Positions 20,023 through 30,957 of a DNA stretch of 64,000 nucleotides are shown piece after piece. Made by a program: the position numbers and the translations under genes. The DNA is taken from NCBI GenBank assembly GCA_956465555.1, contig OY101128.1:124001-188000 (forward strand). Direction: 5' to 3'. The stretch is from Nitzschia sp. pyKryTriq1 (Eukaryota > Bacillariophyta > Bacillariophyceae > Bacillariales > Bacillariaceae). How positions within the stretch are numbered: the stretch's first letter is position 1; each line of letters begins with the position of its first letter. The notes below the pieces were generated by a model. The model was not told the origin of the DNA. It saw only the letters and a program-made list of their open reading frames with translations, and made no database searches.

Positions 20023-20919
20023 GATGTTACAACAATAATATGAAACAAAGTGATATGATCAAGATAGAAGCTGCCTTCGCGATATGGCTTCTCCTACTGT
20101 ACAGTCATGTGAACCTTGAATCCGAATGTGATGATGAAATTATGTCTTCCTTTCTTCCATAAAAACCGCACGCAGTAAAAGCTTCATTCTTCGACACACA
20201 TCATCATAATTCCGCGCGGTCTCTTATTTGCTTTTCCGCGTCAGCCGCGTCCCCGCCCGTGTGCCCGACAAAAATAATATTTGTTGGCGCCAAAAAAGGA
20301 AACGCCCTAATGGTTACTGGCTGAGGCGAGAGAGAACATCAGAAATAAAGTGGCGAACAATCAATGATAAAAATTCATATCTTTGTACTGGTCTTAGACA
20401 GGTACACCACGCGTAAAGTACCAGTAGTACAATAACAAGGCATCATAAATAGCGCGGTGCTAAAAGTCCTAAGTGCGAAGCGCTCGGAAAAGGCACAGTT
20501 ATTATGCCGGTGCCGACTTCCAGAGCGGAAGAAATAAAATGGTTCAATGGTTCTGAGGGTTCCGCTTGCGATTGGAAATAATGCTTCCGTTGTTCTCATG
20601 CATGCGATATGCTGGAATAATAATACAAACAAAGTGGATGGCCGCGAAATCCATCGTTCTTTTTTAACGATAGCTTGGTCCTCTCTTCTGCTGCCACTAT
20701 CTGATCTTCCAACCCCAAAGGACTAGGACTTCTCTAACAATAATACATGGCAGTTCCTCAATGATGATGTCCTTCTTCTAATATTATGTACTTGTACTAT
20801 TATACCAGCCACCATTTTGGTTGTGTTGACCTTCGCAACGCAGGCTCGACAACAAACGAGCGAGTCCGCAACCAATACTAGAGTACATCGAATTACATAC
20901 ACATACTGTAATTCTTCTC
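20023..20919. other. Intergenic region
   Basis: Promoter side of the pseudokinase gene and 3' side of the membrane-protein gene. Moderately AT-rich around 20160-20300; no reading frame with protein-like composition and no repeat of note. Confidence 0.4.
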
Positions 20920-22327
20920 TCAAGCCATGACGCCCACGTTGGCAGTGTCCTTGTCGTTGTCGACGTTTTGATCCTGCTCCGCACCAGTATCGTTATCGTT
21001 GTTATCGATGGATCCCATGACTACATAGTTTTGATCTTCATCACCCGACAAAACATCACTTCCCAAATCGGCAGCCAAAGTGACTCGATCCATTTGTTCC
21101 TTGATGATCCGACTACGAAGGTACAAGACCGCTTGGAATCTGAAGTAAGCAGCAGTAACAGCAGCAGCAGCAGCAGCAGTTTGTAAGTACACGTAAAAGA
21201 TGCAAAGAAGAAAACGTGAGATCGACATGATGATCATCATCTGCTCTTGTCCGTTCGACGAACTGTACTGTAGAGCTGTATCATACTTACACTGACTCAA
21301 TGGCGGCAAATAGGATGCCGAATCCAGTATCGAGCGTATTCGCAAGAATCCAAAAGAAACGATTAGTGTATCCAGCAGAGGCGATATATCCAATCACAAA
21401 TCCAATCACATTTCGAATCAATCCCCAGCACACCAAAACACCAAAGATGTGGAATCGATGATCTTGGGTCAAATAATACGATCGTTTCAATGCATCGACA
21501 GGGCTTCCCACCTTTTCTACCATGATGGCAGGATAGGTATGATAAAAGAGGACCTGAAGAAACATGCCGTAAGCGACAATCATCAAGGCTGCCAAAGGTA
21601 GGAGAGCAGGAACCATGGCGATGACGAGAACCACCAAAAGCATGGGAAGCACGAAGAAACATCCCACAATGACCAAGGACATGATCAAAGGCCACGCATT
21701 CTTGATGGCTTGTCGAAAGGCATCCATCCAGTTCGGACGCTGTTCCAAATACAAATGCGCTGCCAACCACACACTGGCCGCATGAGCGATGCAGAGGAAA
21801 CAGTAGTAGATGGCACATTCGAAAAAGTACAAGCACTTTTGCCAGACTGCTGCATTCGCTTCGGCTTGAAAGTCTCCATTTTCATCATAGTAGCCCACGT
21901 CGACGAATCGCATATTGGCCGAGACGCTGAATCCATCAATTTGCAAATCGGCACCGAGCAAATAGGCAGCAATCAATGCCACAATCCAGCCCGTCACATA
22001 CATGAGAAAGGCAATGCCTATAAAGACTAGGTATCGTTCGCGAAACACATGAAAGACTTGTTCAAATGTTGCATCAAATGACAAGTTGTCTCGAAAGTAG
22101 ATATCGTCATGGCTCTTTGGTTCAGTCGTTTCGATCGCGTCTCCTGGCTCCTCTTGGTACTGTTGATATTCAGCGTCGCCTTCACCTGTTGTTGTTGTTG
22201 TTGTCGTTGTTGTTGTTGTTCCAGGCATCGGCGAGACCATCAGGTCCCCTTCTGGTGCCGCTGCTGCTCCAGTATCATGAGCTTGGTAGTCTGATGATGC
22301 TTCTGCTGGTGTCGATGAACCCTGCAT
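20920..22327 (-). CDS. Multi-pass membrane protein resembling the GPDPase_memb/DUF7847 type (two exons)
   Basis: Spliced model: exon 1 22327-21291, intron 21290-21140 (GTAAGT...CAG), exon 2 21139-20920; 418 residues. A soluble N-terminus rich in Thr/Gly/Glu leads into about six hydrophobic segments. The segment YHTYPAIMVEKVGSPVDALK followed by RSYYLTQDHRFHIFGVLV matches the pattern 'aivlE..gpidAlkrSw.lt...f..vlg' that marks this broad group of integral membrane domains. A late helix (GLIRNVIGFVIGYIASAGYT) follows. The splice joins AIES to VFQAVLYLRSRII, completing the last helix. The cytosolic tail is acidic and Asn/Asp-rich. Substrate or role is unknown; family placement is by pattern only. 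Antisense frames covering the same bases are shadows. Confidence 0.82.
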
Positions 22328-23227
22328 GATGAATGATGTTCAGTAGTAGTCTACTCGGAATACTACCTCGATCTTAATACTATCAATGCTGATAACGAAA
22401 TGGATGAAAGACAAAGAGCCACAAGCAAGGGTGTGTTGTGTTATTTTCTCTACTCTAGCTAGTAGTCTATGATACAGCACTTTGATGATGAATGAATGAT
22501 ACTACATACGGTACTGTTCTTTCACACTTTACACGATAGTGCTGTGGTTTGAACTAACTCGTCCTATCTTTGCGACTCACAAGAACAAGTCAAAAGATCA
22601 AAACCATCTCAAAGATCCAATGGGGTTCGGATGAAAATAGATTCAACATCTTCGTGTCCATAGATAATCCATATGCCTTTTTTGGCGAGCGGGCCGAGAC
22701 ATTTTTGGCGGGAACCATCGTTGGAGAAACGACTACTTTGAGCACAACAATGCTTGTTTTCTGCCCGCTCGACCACCAAGCTTCGAACTGCTCTGCTACT
22801 ACGGTAGCAGTTTCTCCCGCTAGTAGTAGGTAGAGAGTAGCTGTGGTCGACACATCAGCCATTCCATCTATGCACCGGTATTATCCAACTACCGTACTCG
22901 TAATAGTAAAAAAGTAGAGACGAACTACCCTACAGCGAATTATACACTCTACTAGTCTACAGAATTAAAAAAGGGAACCACCAGCTTTTGTACTACTGTA
23001 TAGAGTGTGGCGCAGTTCAATTATTATGGCTCCTCATCATCGCGAGGCATTGGCTTTGAGCATCCCTTTAAGTTGTTGTTGGTGTTGTTGTTGTTGTTGT
23101 TGTTACTGATGGAGATCGCCGTCGTGTGCCATTCACTGTCATTTATCTTGGACGAAGAAGGGAGCGGAATAAGTGAGGTCTGTGTGGCCCGAGGGAGTCA
23201 TCCGCGCGGCCGGCCGAGACGGGAGGA
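22328..23227. other. Intergenic region
   Basis: Upstream of the membrane-protein gene and 3' of bestrophin-like gene B. It contains CTAGTAG-type words and a (GTT)n tract near 23075-23105; no gene seen. Confidence 0.4.
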
Positions 23228-24858
23228 TTAGAGTAAATATCCTTGTCCTTGGTTCTTGAGGAAAGACTCGAACGACTTTTCTCCAACACCATTAGCAGCA
23301 GGCGACGACGTGCCTGCGTCCGCGAAAAAGGCGTACTCGGGCTTGACGGGCTTGAGAGCACGTCCATTGTCACCTGGTGCCCACGACATGATTTCCATAC
23401 ACCAGTTGTAAATCTTGTCGCAAAAGGATTGCATTGGCAACACGGTAAAAGGTTCTTCGAGCTGCGTTCCAATTTCTTCAATACCAAACAACATCACAGC
23501 CACGACGGTCATGGCAGGGATCATGGCAAGGTGGTTCCAAGAAGCACTGAAAGCGTCGTAAAGTCCGAAGGGGAGCAAGAAAATCCACGTGGCCAAGAAG
23601 CGTGCCAAATGACGAGAATAAAACAGAGGAACGGGCGAGGTCAAAATACGTTCGGAACTTCCCAGGTTGTCTTCAAAGATGGTCACGGCTTTCTGCACTT
23701 CATTCTTTCGGATAAAGTGCATGGGAAGATCATCGATGGCGTAGGAAAGATCTTGCAACGCTCGGTTGGGACGATGGGCGGCGGCAATGATCATTTCGGC
23801 TTGCTGTTTGGGTAGTTTTTCGTAAAGCTCCACCTGGAAGGCAACCTCGTCTTCTCCTTCGGGAGAAAGCTGACGTTTCATGGCGCGAACAAAGGCCCAG
23901 GTGCAGAGAGCGACATGGTTCAAGTCGTCGGCGCGTTGTTCTGGTGAGACCCCACGGGCATCGTAGTAGGTGTTGGCCATTCGGACAAGGTCGCGGGTGT
24001 GGCTGAAAAGAGATGAAAGGATTGGATTGGATTGGATTTGATTGAGTTGAGTTGAGTTGAGTTGGATTGAGTTGACAGCAGTAATGACGACAATAGTAGA
24101 GTTAACATTCGGACTGGATGACCATGAATTCAGATGCACTTGTCAAATTTAATGTGGGTGTGCCACTTACTTGATGTTCATTCCCCAGTTCTTTCGCGCT
24201 TCGTCCCATCTTTGGTAGGAGGTGTTGGTACGGAAGACTGCAGGGCGAGAGACAGAGACAATTGGGATGAATAGTGAGCAAGCTTGCACGTATAATAGTC
24301 ATTTTCTAGCTGTAAATTTTTGTTTGTGTACTTACCGAGCAAGAGACCAAGGGACGGAGAAGTTAATGTGAACGCTGTCATTGGAATACCAATTTTGGGG
24401 GCGAATTGACTTTGAATCAAACCAGCATGCTTGACACCCGCTAGATCCTGCCAATCTCCCACGAGCATGTTGTAGAAGCAGACAAAGGTCGCAATCGAAG
24501 TGGCCAAAATGACTTCTCCCGCCAGGTTCTTGTACACGCCCGATTTGAAAATGGCCGCCAGGTACACGATGAAGCGGTCCTGGTTGCGGTGCTTCTTCCA
24601 GTCATCGTGAGTGTAGACGGTACGGCGGAGCTTGCGTTGATCTTCTCCAGAGGGCACGTTGGTCAGCTTTTTGAGTCTTTCAAAACTGTCGTATCCAGTG
24701 AACGAGGGAAGACCGGCAATATGGATCGCGGTGCTCGAAGAGACGTCAGCTCCAGTTCGAGTAGGAGCCTGATGCTGCTGCTGCTGCACAAATCCACTGG
24801 TGCCACTACTCAGCAGCAGCACGCAGGCCAAGGCAGAGATACAACTGGGTCGGACCAT
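23228..24858 (-). CDS. Bestrophin-like anion channel, plastid-targeted, gene B (three exons)
   Basis: Spliced model: 24858-24336, 24237-24171, 24002-23228; 454 residues. Exons 1 and 2 have exactly the same lengths (523 and 67 nt) and phases as gene A, and the proteins differ at only a few positions up to the tail. The signal peptide with its SSGTSG/FVQQ junction and all bestrophin motifs are kept (RTNTSYQRWDEARKNWG, IEEIGTQLEEPF). The tail is shorter: the Ala/Pro/Gln segment of gene A is replaced by AANGVGEK, and the shared end SFESFLKNQGQGY is extended by Leu-Leu because the stop differs by a small insertion. Intron 1 is almost identical to that of gene A, whereas intron 2 has diverged and carries pentanucleotide repeats. 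The gene is inverted relative to gene A. Likely an anion (possibly bicarbonate) channel of an inner plastid membrane. Confidence 0.92.
24018..24075. repeat. Pentanucleotide tandem repeats in intron 2 of bestrophin-like gene B
   Basis: GGATT units followed by GAGTT units, next to the 3' splice site of the minus-strand gene. The matching intron of gene A has only a short, degenerate version. Confidence 0.85.
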
Positions 24859-26669
24859 GGTAGCTAAATCAAATAATGTAAACAAAGTTAGTTACCTGTA
24901 CTGAATCAAAATGGTGGAAGAACTGTAACTTCAACGCGGCATGGGCAGATCAGAGCGCTTGATTATTTCCGAAATTGAAATGCAACAGCTGCGCCCAAAA
25001 AAGACATCATAATTTCGTACCGGTATCTTTCCGAAAGCTGACGTATGACATCCGCTAATAGGATCGCGATGCGAGTGAGGACAGTCGTCGTCGCGTCGTC
25101 ATTCGTCGGAATGAAAACAGACGGTTGTTATGCAAATGTTTCTGCTGACGTAAGCATTTCACGCACGAGTGTCTCGCGCAGTACCGTACATACTGGTACG
25201 AACGAACTCGCACCGGTAGTCAGTCTCCGCGTAAATACGAAGTATTACCAGTACCGGTACCCGAAGCTGAAATAATGCAGAAAGTCGGAAGCATCATCCT
25301 CTCCGTGTCGTCCCACCAGATGCTCGGATGACAGCCAACATAGCCAACGACATCCTCCAGCATATCCATCCTGGTACGCATCTTCTGATGGCAAGCATCT
25401 CTTGTCCGTCGTCCGAAATATGCAGCGGCGTAGGATCTCTTCCAAAGCTGCGGTCGGTACCGTCGGTGGAAGGAGCGGTAGAAACACAGGAGTACCTAGA
25501 CTACCGGTAGTCGTCTGTGTACAAAACAAAAAGAAACGACAGTATGAATAGTTCAGAGAAGGAATGCTCTATCCATCGATCAGGAACAACAATACCAACG
25601 CGATAAGAGGAAATATGCAGCATCTACAAAAACTTCGTCGTCGTCGTCGTCGTCGTCGTGGTCAAGAAGAAGAACCGAGGGATCGTTGTGAATTAGGACA
25701 TCATCATGATCATGATCATGACGAGCGACGACCTGCATTTTTGAGAATCGCGTTCATGATTGGATGTTTCGGCGGATCCTACTTCAGAGTATATATGCAA
25801 CGATTAGCTCCAAATGGGCTTCCTATAATCGTCCACGCCGGAGTACGGAGTCACGAGTAGTAGAGGAGATCATTGACGGCATCGAGGACGAGTCAGTGTC
25901 GAGCAGCAGGGCACACCGATCATAGTTCGGACGTTTGATACAACATCATGGCAACTTCGGAGAAACGATATGACTGCACGAAGCACATCAAACTACCAGC
26001 TCCTCATGCTGCCTGCGTCGTCTGCCAGATGAAGAACAATGGGGGTCGGTGGGAAGGGGGGTCGGGGTAGCAACGGATTCGTAGTCAGTGAGTGGGTCGT
26101 CCTATGCAAAGAAAGCCAGGGATCACTTTCTACTCCATGCTGCGACTACTCTTAGAGTCTCTCTAGTAGAGATGGAATGCCAGAAAAAAGCACGAGCGAG
26201 TCACGCCGCTTTCTAGCGACGACTTGTTGCGATCAAGAACTCCTTAAAGAGGCGGACGAGAGATAGCAATCGGGATCCCTGGGAACGTCCGAGAACAAGC
26301 CACCGAGTCATTCATGATGGGTGGCTCTTCCTATTCCATACTCTAAGAGTCGTCGTCGAGAATATCTTCCTTTCCAGACTGATCTTTGCTTCACTTTTTT
26401 GGGATCTTGTATCTGGAGACACGAGCTGACCGTGACGTCGTACCCAAAATATATTATTGCCTCCGTACAGCAGACAGAATCATAGGGCATATATCCGAAT
26501 CATCCCTTGAAGCTCCAAGAACACCGTGAATGACGACCCGACTCACTCGCTCACAATTCGTGGCTCTGAAGCGCGTTCATCGCGTGGGCGTCGGATCAAC
26601 ATCAATCATCATCACAAAACTTCTGAAACAGAAAAAACAAAAGAACAAAACAGATTCATTTGCATCAAT
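24859..26669. other. Intergenic region between divergent genes
   Basis: Between the starts of bestrophin-like gene B and the first RND gene. It holds ACCGGT/GGTACC words (25015-25260), a (CGT)n tract at 25634-25660, and a 98-codon frame at 25564-25860 with an Arg run that has no family features and is not called. Nothing else is supported. Confidence 0.4.
25039..25151 (-). promoter_or_regulatory. Candidate TGACGT elements upstream of bestrophin-like gene B
   Basis: TGACGT occurs at 25039-25044 and 25146-25151, about 180 and 290 bp before the ATG at 24858. This is similar spacing to the related hexamers before gene A, although the surrounding sequence is not alike. It matches the core of the CO2/cAMP-responsive element known from diatom carbonic anhydrase promoters. 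Weak evidence. Confidence 0.3.
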
Positions 26670-29600
26670 ATGAATTCTGATCTTTACGATATCGAACTTG
26701 ACAACGAGTTCTCCGCCGCGGATGAGGTTGAATCTGCAGTCGACTCAAAACAGAAGCACAGCAGGAGTGTCAAGAAAGACAAGACGACGAAGAAACACAA
26801 AAAGAGATCGAAGTCAGCCAAGCATCATGAAGTGTTAAGTGTTGTGGCAGATGCGACAAAGCAGGAGGTCGACGATAGTGTAATGACCGAAGCACCCGAG
26901 CCTCTAAAAGTGCCAAACAAAGAAGGAATCTGGGCCAAGCAATCCCGGCGTGTCGCCCGAAACCCATGTACTTATCTTCTTGCAAGTTTGTTTATTGCTA
27001 TTGGATTGAGTGTCATGGCCATGATCGTCGGCGAATTCTCTGTCAGTGCCAATACGGGCGGCTGGCAATCTCGTGGTACTCTAGTCGCGGACCGCCACAC
27101 GCAACTGATGATCACACAATTCCATCAAGAAGAGCTTTTTGATGGAGACGATGCCGTTTGGAACAACCTTATGAACAGCATCCTATCTGGCTGGGAGGAT
27201 GATGACGACGATTCGGAGCGACGCCGTCTATCCGACGCTCCCCACGCTCAATACTTTGAACAACAAGGTGTCATTGCCGAAACTTGGGTCGACTTCCTTC
27301 GCCCCAAGTCCGATCGCCTCGACTTTCACGATTCACCAAGAGAACTTCCATTTTCTCTCACTCAAGACCTACGCCGCAAACTTCAAGATGAGATTGAAGA
27401 TCGAAGCTGTGACATGAGCTGGTACAATGTGGACAGCCTTACCCAAGATGTGCATCTTTGGCCCTTGTGGAAGACCGAATCCAGCTCAAGCTCTGTCTTG
27501 AGTGCACCCGTACTTCGCGATATTTGTGAAGCCGAGACCAAGACACAAAAATATCTTGAGGCAAATGGGCTTTGCTTCGGATGTGAAGTGGGATGTCTAC
27601 CTCCTTACTCTATTGTCATGTACGCCCGTCTGTTGGTAGACAACGGCTGGGATTTGACTTGTGCCGAACTCGCCGATTCCTGGGTGCCCTTCCAAGCCGA
27701 GACAGAGGCGCAATGGACAGAGTGTGTCCATGAGATCAAGACCACGTATGTCAATGATGTTCCTTTGTCTTCTTGCCCACTTTTCTTCTACACCACTTTT
27801 GTGGAAGAAGGCTTCGATGTCCGGGGCGGAAAGTCTCGGTACACGAGCAGTATCTTTGCCACAAACGGGTCGGATATTTATGCACTCTACGACGAAGTCG
27901 ATCACTTTGATACGGCAGAGTCTAGTAATCTTGTGGAAGGAGCCTACGATACCCAATATGAGGATTTTGTTGGCTTGTATTTGGATGATTCCTTGCCGAA
28001 CGATATGGCTTTGGCAATGGGGAGTGCCGTGGTTGTGGCACTCGCTCTCGTCTTGCATACCCGAAGTCCTTTCATTACGATGATCGGCTTGGTACAAATC
28101 ATTCTCAGCTTTCCGTTGAGCTTTTTGGTCTACAAGTTGGTCCTTGGATTAAATTTCTGTGAGTGATTCGTTTTGAGCCATGCGGTTGTCAATCTCTCGT
28201 GCTTCTACTGACACTTGATTGCTTCTCTCGTTTGATAGTCCCATTTCTAAATTTTATTGGCATCTTTGTTGTATTTGCTTTGGGTGCCGGTGACGTCTTT
28301 GTCGCCGTGGACAAGTGGAAGAATTTCCGCCTCGATCGGCCTTTGGCTAGCACGGAAGACATTGCCGCCCTAGCACTTCCCGACGCCGCGGTCGCAATGT
28401 TCTTGACGACGCTCACAACCGCAGTCGCCTTTTTTGCCACTGCCATCTGCCCCGTTGCTCCCATCAAGATGTTTGCCATCTTTTGTGGCCTGCTGGTCGT
28501 CTTCGACTACATTATGAACATCTTGCTTGTTTTCCCAGCTCTATGCGTTTACGACAGATCGATCCAATCGAAGGGACCCGAAGGCGTCTCTTGTTTCATG
28601 ATATGTTCTTGCTTTGGATATTTCCGTCGCTCCAGCAGTAGAGCCAGCAAGCCTGCTCCCAAGTCTGCTGTTGGAAGGAAGAGCAAGGCGGTCCTTGCCG
28701 AAGGAGAAGAAGAAGAAGAGGAGGAGGATTTGGAAGCTACCACTATCACAACTCGCATGTCCATTTCCGCGAAATTCAGCAGCAGAATCAGCAGTGAAAG
28801 TGATTCCGAAGACACCACGCCCAGCTTAATCCGTCGGATTCTTTCCGCATTTTATGACGTTTTGCATGCGATTCGATGGCCACTCTTTATGGCGTCTATG
28901 GCAGCCTTGGCCGTTTCGATTTATTACGCGAGTACTCTCGAGTTGCCACGGTCTTCCGATGTCCGCCTCTTGGATGATAAGTACCAGTTTGAAAAGAACT
29001 ACCTCTGGCGTCAAAAGCTTTTGTCGTCTGCCTTGGATAAAGCGAGCGGAAGTGAGGCGTACATGGTCTGGGGTCTTAAAGCGGCTGACACGGGCGATCA
29101 AAGTAAGTCATCACGCTCCCTCATTCTTCCTTACTTGTGTTTATATATGATGCTCATCTTTCGATTCTATTCTTCGGTCACCAGACGACCCCGGAACGTG
29201 GTCTCAACTAGTCTTGGACGATTCCTTTGATTCGTCTTCGGAGGAAGCCCAAGTATTTCTCCGGGACTATTGCGAATCCATGCTGGAGCAACCCTTTGCC
29301 ATCCCGATTGATACCAACTATACGTGCCCGCTGACAAAGTTCGATCGTTGGCTCGGGACAGAATCTCAATCCCCCGATCCTCATCCCGTCTATACGGAGA
29401 ACTGTAATGGTGCCACTGGTATTCCAATGGCCGCGGCCGACTGGGACGCTTGTGCCATTCAATGGAGCCAAACATTTGCCGCCAACGAAATGTCCATTCT
29501 GTCGCGAGGAGGAAACAAGGACAAAATTACCATCCTGCTCTTTCCTTTCACCAGTCGCGTTCGATACGATGATCAATTCGACATTTTAGATGAGGAATGG

Positions 29601-30260
29601 AATCGTATCGAAGACTGGGTCCAGCTGCAAAATAAAAACGCGCCCCAGGGAGTACGCAATGGATACTTTTCGTCGTTTGACTTTTGGTGGTACGATACCA
29701 ATGGTCAAATGCTTCAAACGGCCTATTCGGCGGCAGGTATTGCTTTGGGTTGTTCTGCCGCGGTCATTTTGTTCTCAAGTCAAAGTGTCGTCTTGACTCT
29801 CTTTTGCACCTTTACCATCGGGTACGTCTTGACTTCCGTGACAGCAACTTTGGTCGCAATGGGATGGACGCTTGGGTTTCTCGAAGCGATTTGCTTTGCC
29901 ATTTTGATTGGTGTTTCGGTGGATTTTGTCATTCATTTGGGCCATGCATATTCGACTGCTGCCGCCCCAGGAGAGGAGGCCGATCGGGGATTTCGGACGC
30001 GACACGCCTTGATTCAAATGGGTCCATCGATACTGGCGACGGCGCTCACTACGATCTTGTCAGCAATCATCATGCTGTTTACCGTCATTACCTTTTTCCA
30101 AAAGTTTGCCTTGATTCTGTTCTTGACTGTGGTGCAAGCTTCGATCGGATCCTTTTTGATCTTGTTGACCATGACCGATTGCATCGGTCCATCGAATCCG
30201 ACCTATTTGGTGGACAAGATGAAAGAACTTTGGACGACTCGTCGCCGAGGACGCTCCTAA
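26670..30260 (+). CDS. RND-superfamily membrane transporter of the Patched/Dispatched/NPC1 type (three exons), copy 1
   Basis: Spliced model 26670-28158, 28239-29102, 29185-30260; phases fit, giving 1142 residues. The first in-frame ATG is 26670; upstream codons lack an ATG. The N-terminus is Lys-rich and cytosolic, followed by TM1 (CTYLLASLFIAIGLSVMAMI), a large Cys-containing extracytosolic domain, and a sterol-sensing-domain-like block spanning the first splice site (FLNFIGIFVVFALGAGDVFV). A second half repeats this with SVVLTLFCTFTIGYVLTSV and LIGVSVDFVIHLGHAYS. RND proteins of this type move sterols, lipids or lipid-modified proteins using an ion gradient. The TM4 relay motif, usually GxxDD (as in GADD), reads GAGD here, so one acidic residue is missing. 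The second relay site keeps one Asp (SVDF). The next gene downstream is a relative in the same orientation. Confidence 0.9.
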
Positions 30261-30957
30261 AGTAGATACTCCTTTCTACTAGTACACTATTTGCCACTGA
30301 AATATACATGTATCTAACAATATTGAGGAATGACTTTGTTGCGAAGACGGTAAGAAATCAATCCTTGTACACAGTACTGTAGCAACGAATCATCATCATC
30401 AATCAGGCACAAAGATCTTGCATCTTGCCTCTCCTTTCTATCGTCGCGACATCTATCGTTGGTCGCCCGCAAAGAGTGGAGTCGTCGTCAGTCGTCCGGC
30501 AGTAACTCTCGTCCGTCACTGTCCGCAAATCGCAGATCCGCCATTGTGGCCAACAATGTGCGTGCGTGGCGCAATAAGCAATTAAATTGAAATGAGTATT
30601 TAATGATCGGAAATCACTTTCAGTCTGCATTACTTAATGTGTCCACAAAACAACGTCATCATGATATGCCTCACACTGTTACGTCATTCGCTGAGTCGTC
30701 CTCGTCGATTCTTCATTCGTCGCGTCATTCAACGTCTGTTGTTCTCGCACATCCAACATCACTTTCACATTCACATCATTCTCCCAATGCAAAGGCTGCA
30801 TCAACGCATCTTCGAACAACGTCGTCTCGTCTCTTTATCGTCTTGGTTCACAATTCCTTGGAAGCAAAACCATCTTCTGCTTCTTTCTGCTCTTCAAGTC
30901 ATTCATCCATTCCTTCAGTGGTTGATTGCTTGATTCATCAGTCAAAATCAAATCATC
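30261..30957. other. Intergenic region between the two RND genes
   Basis: About 700 bp with no supported gene. It is probably the promoter and leader of RND copy 2; the last 350 bp are CATTC/CATC-rich. A plus-strand frame that runs from here into copy 2 is in a different phase and was rejected. Confidence 0.4.

Noticed and set aside
29684-30265. 193-codon frame overlapping RND copy 1 exon 3
   Set aside because: Shadow frame; exon 3 has clear RND membrane motifs in its own phase.
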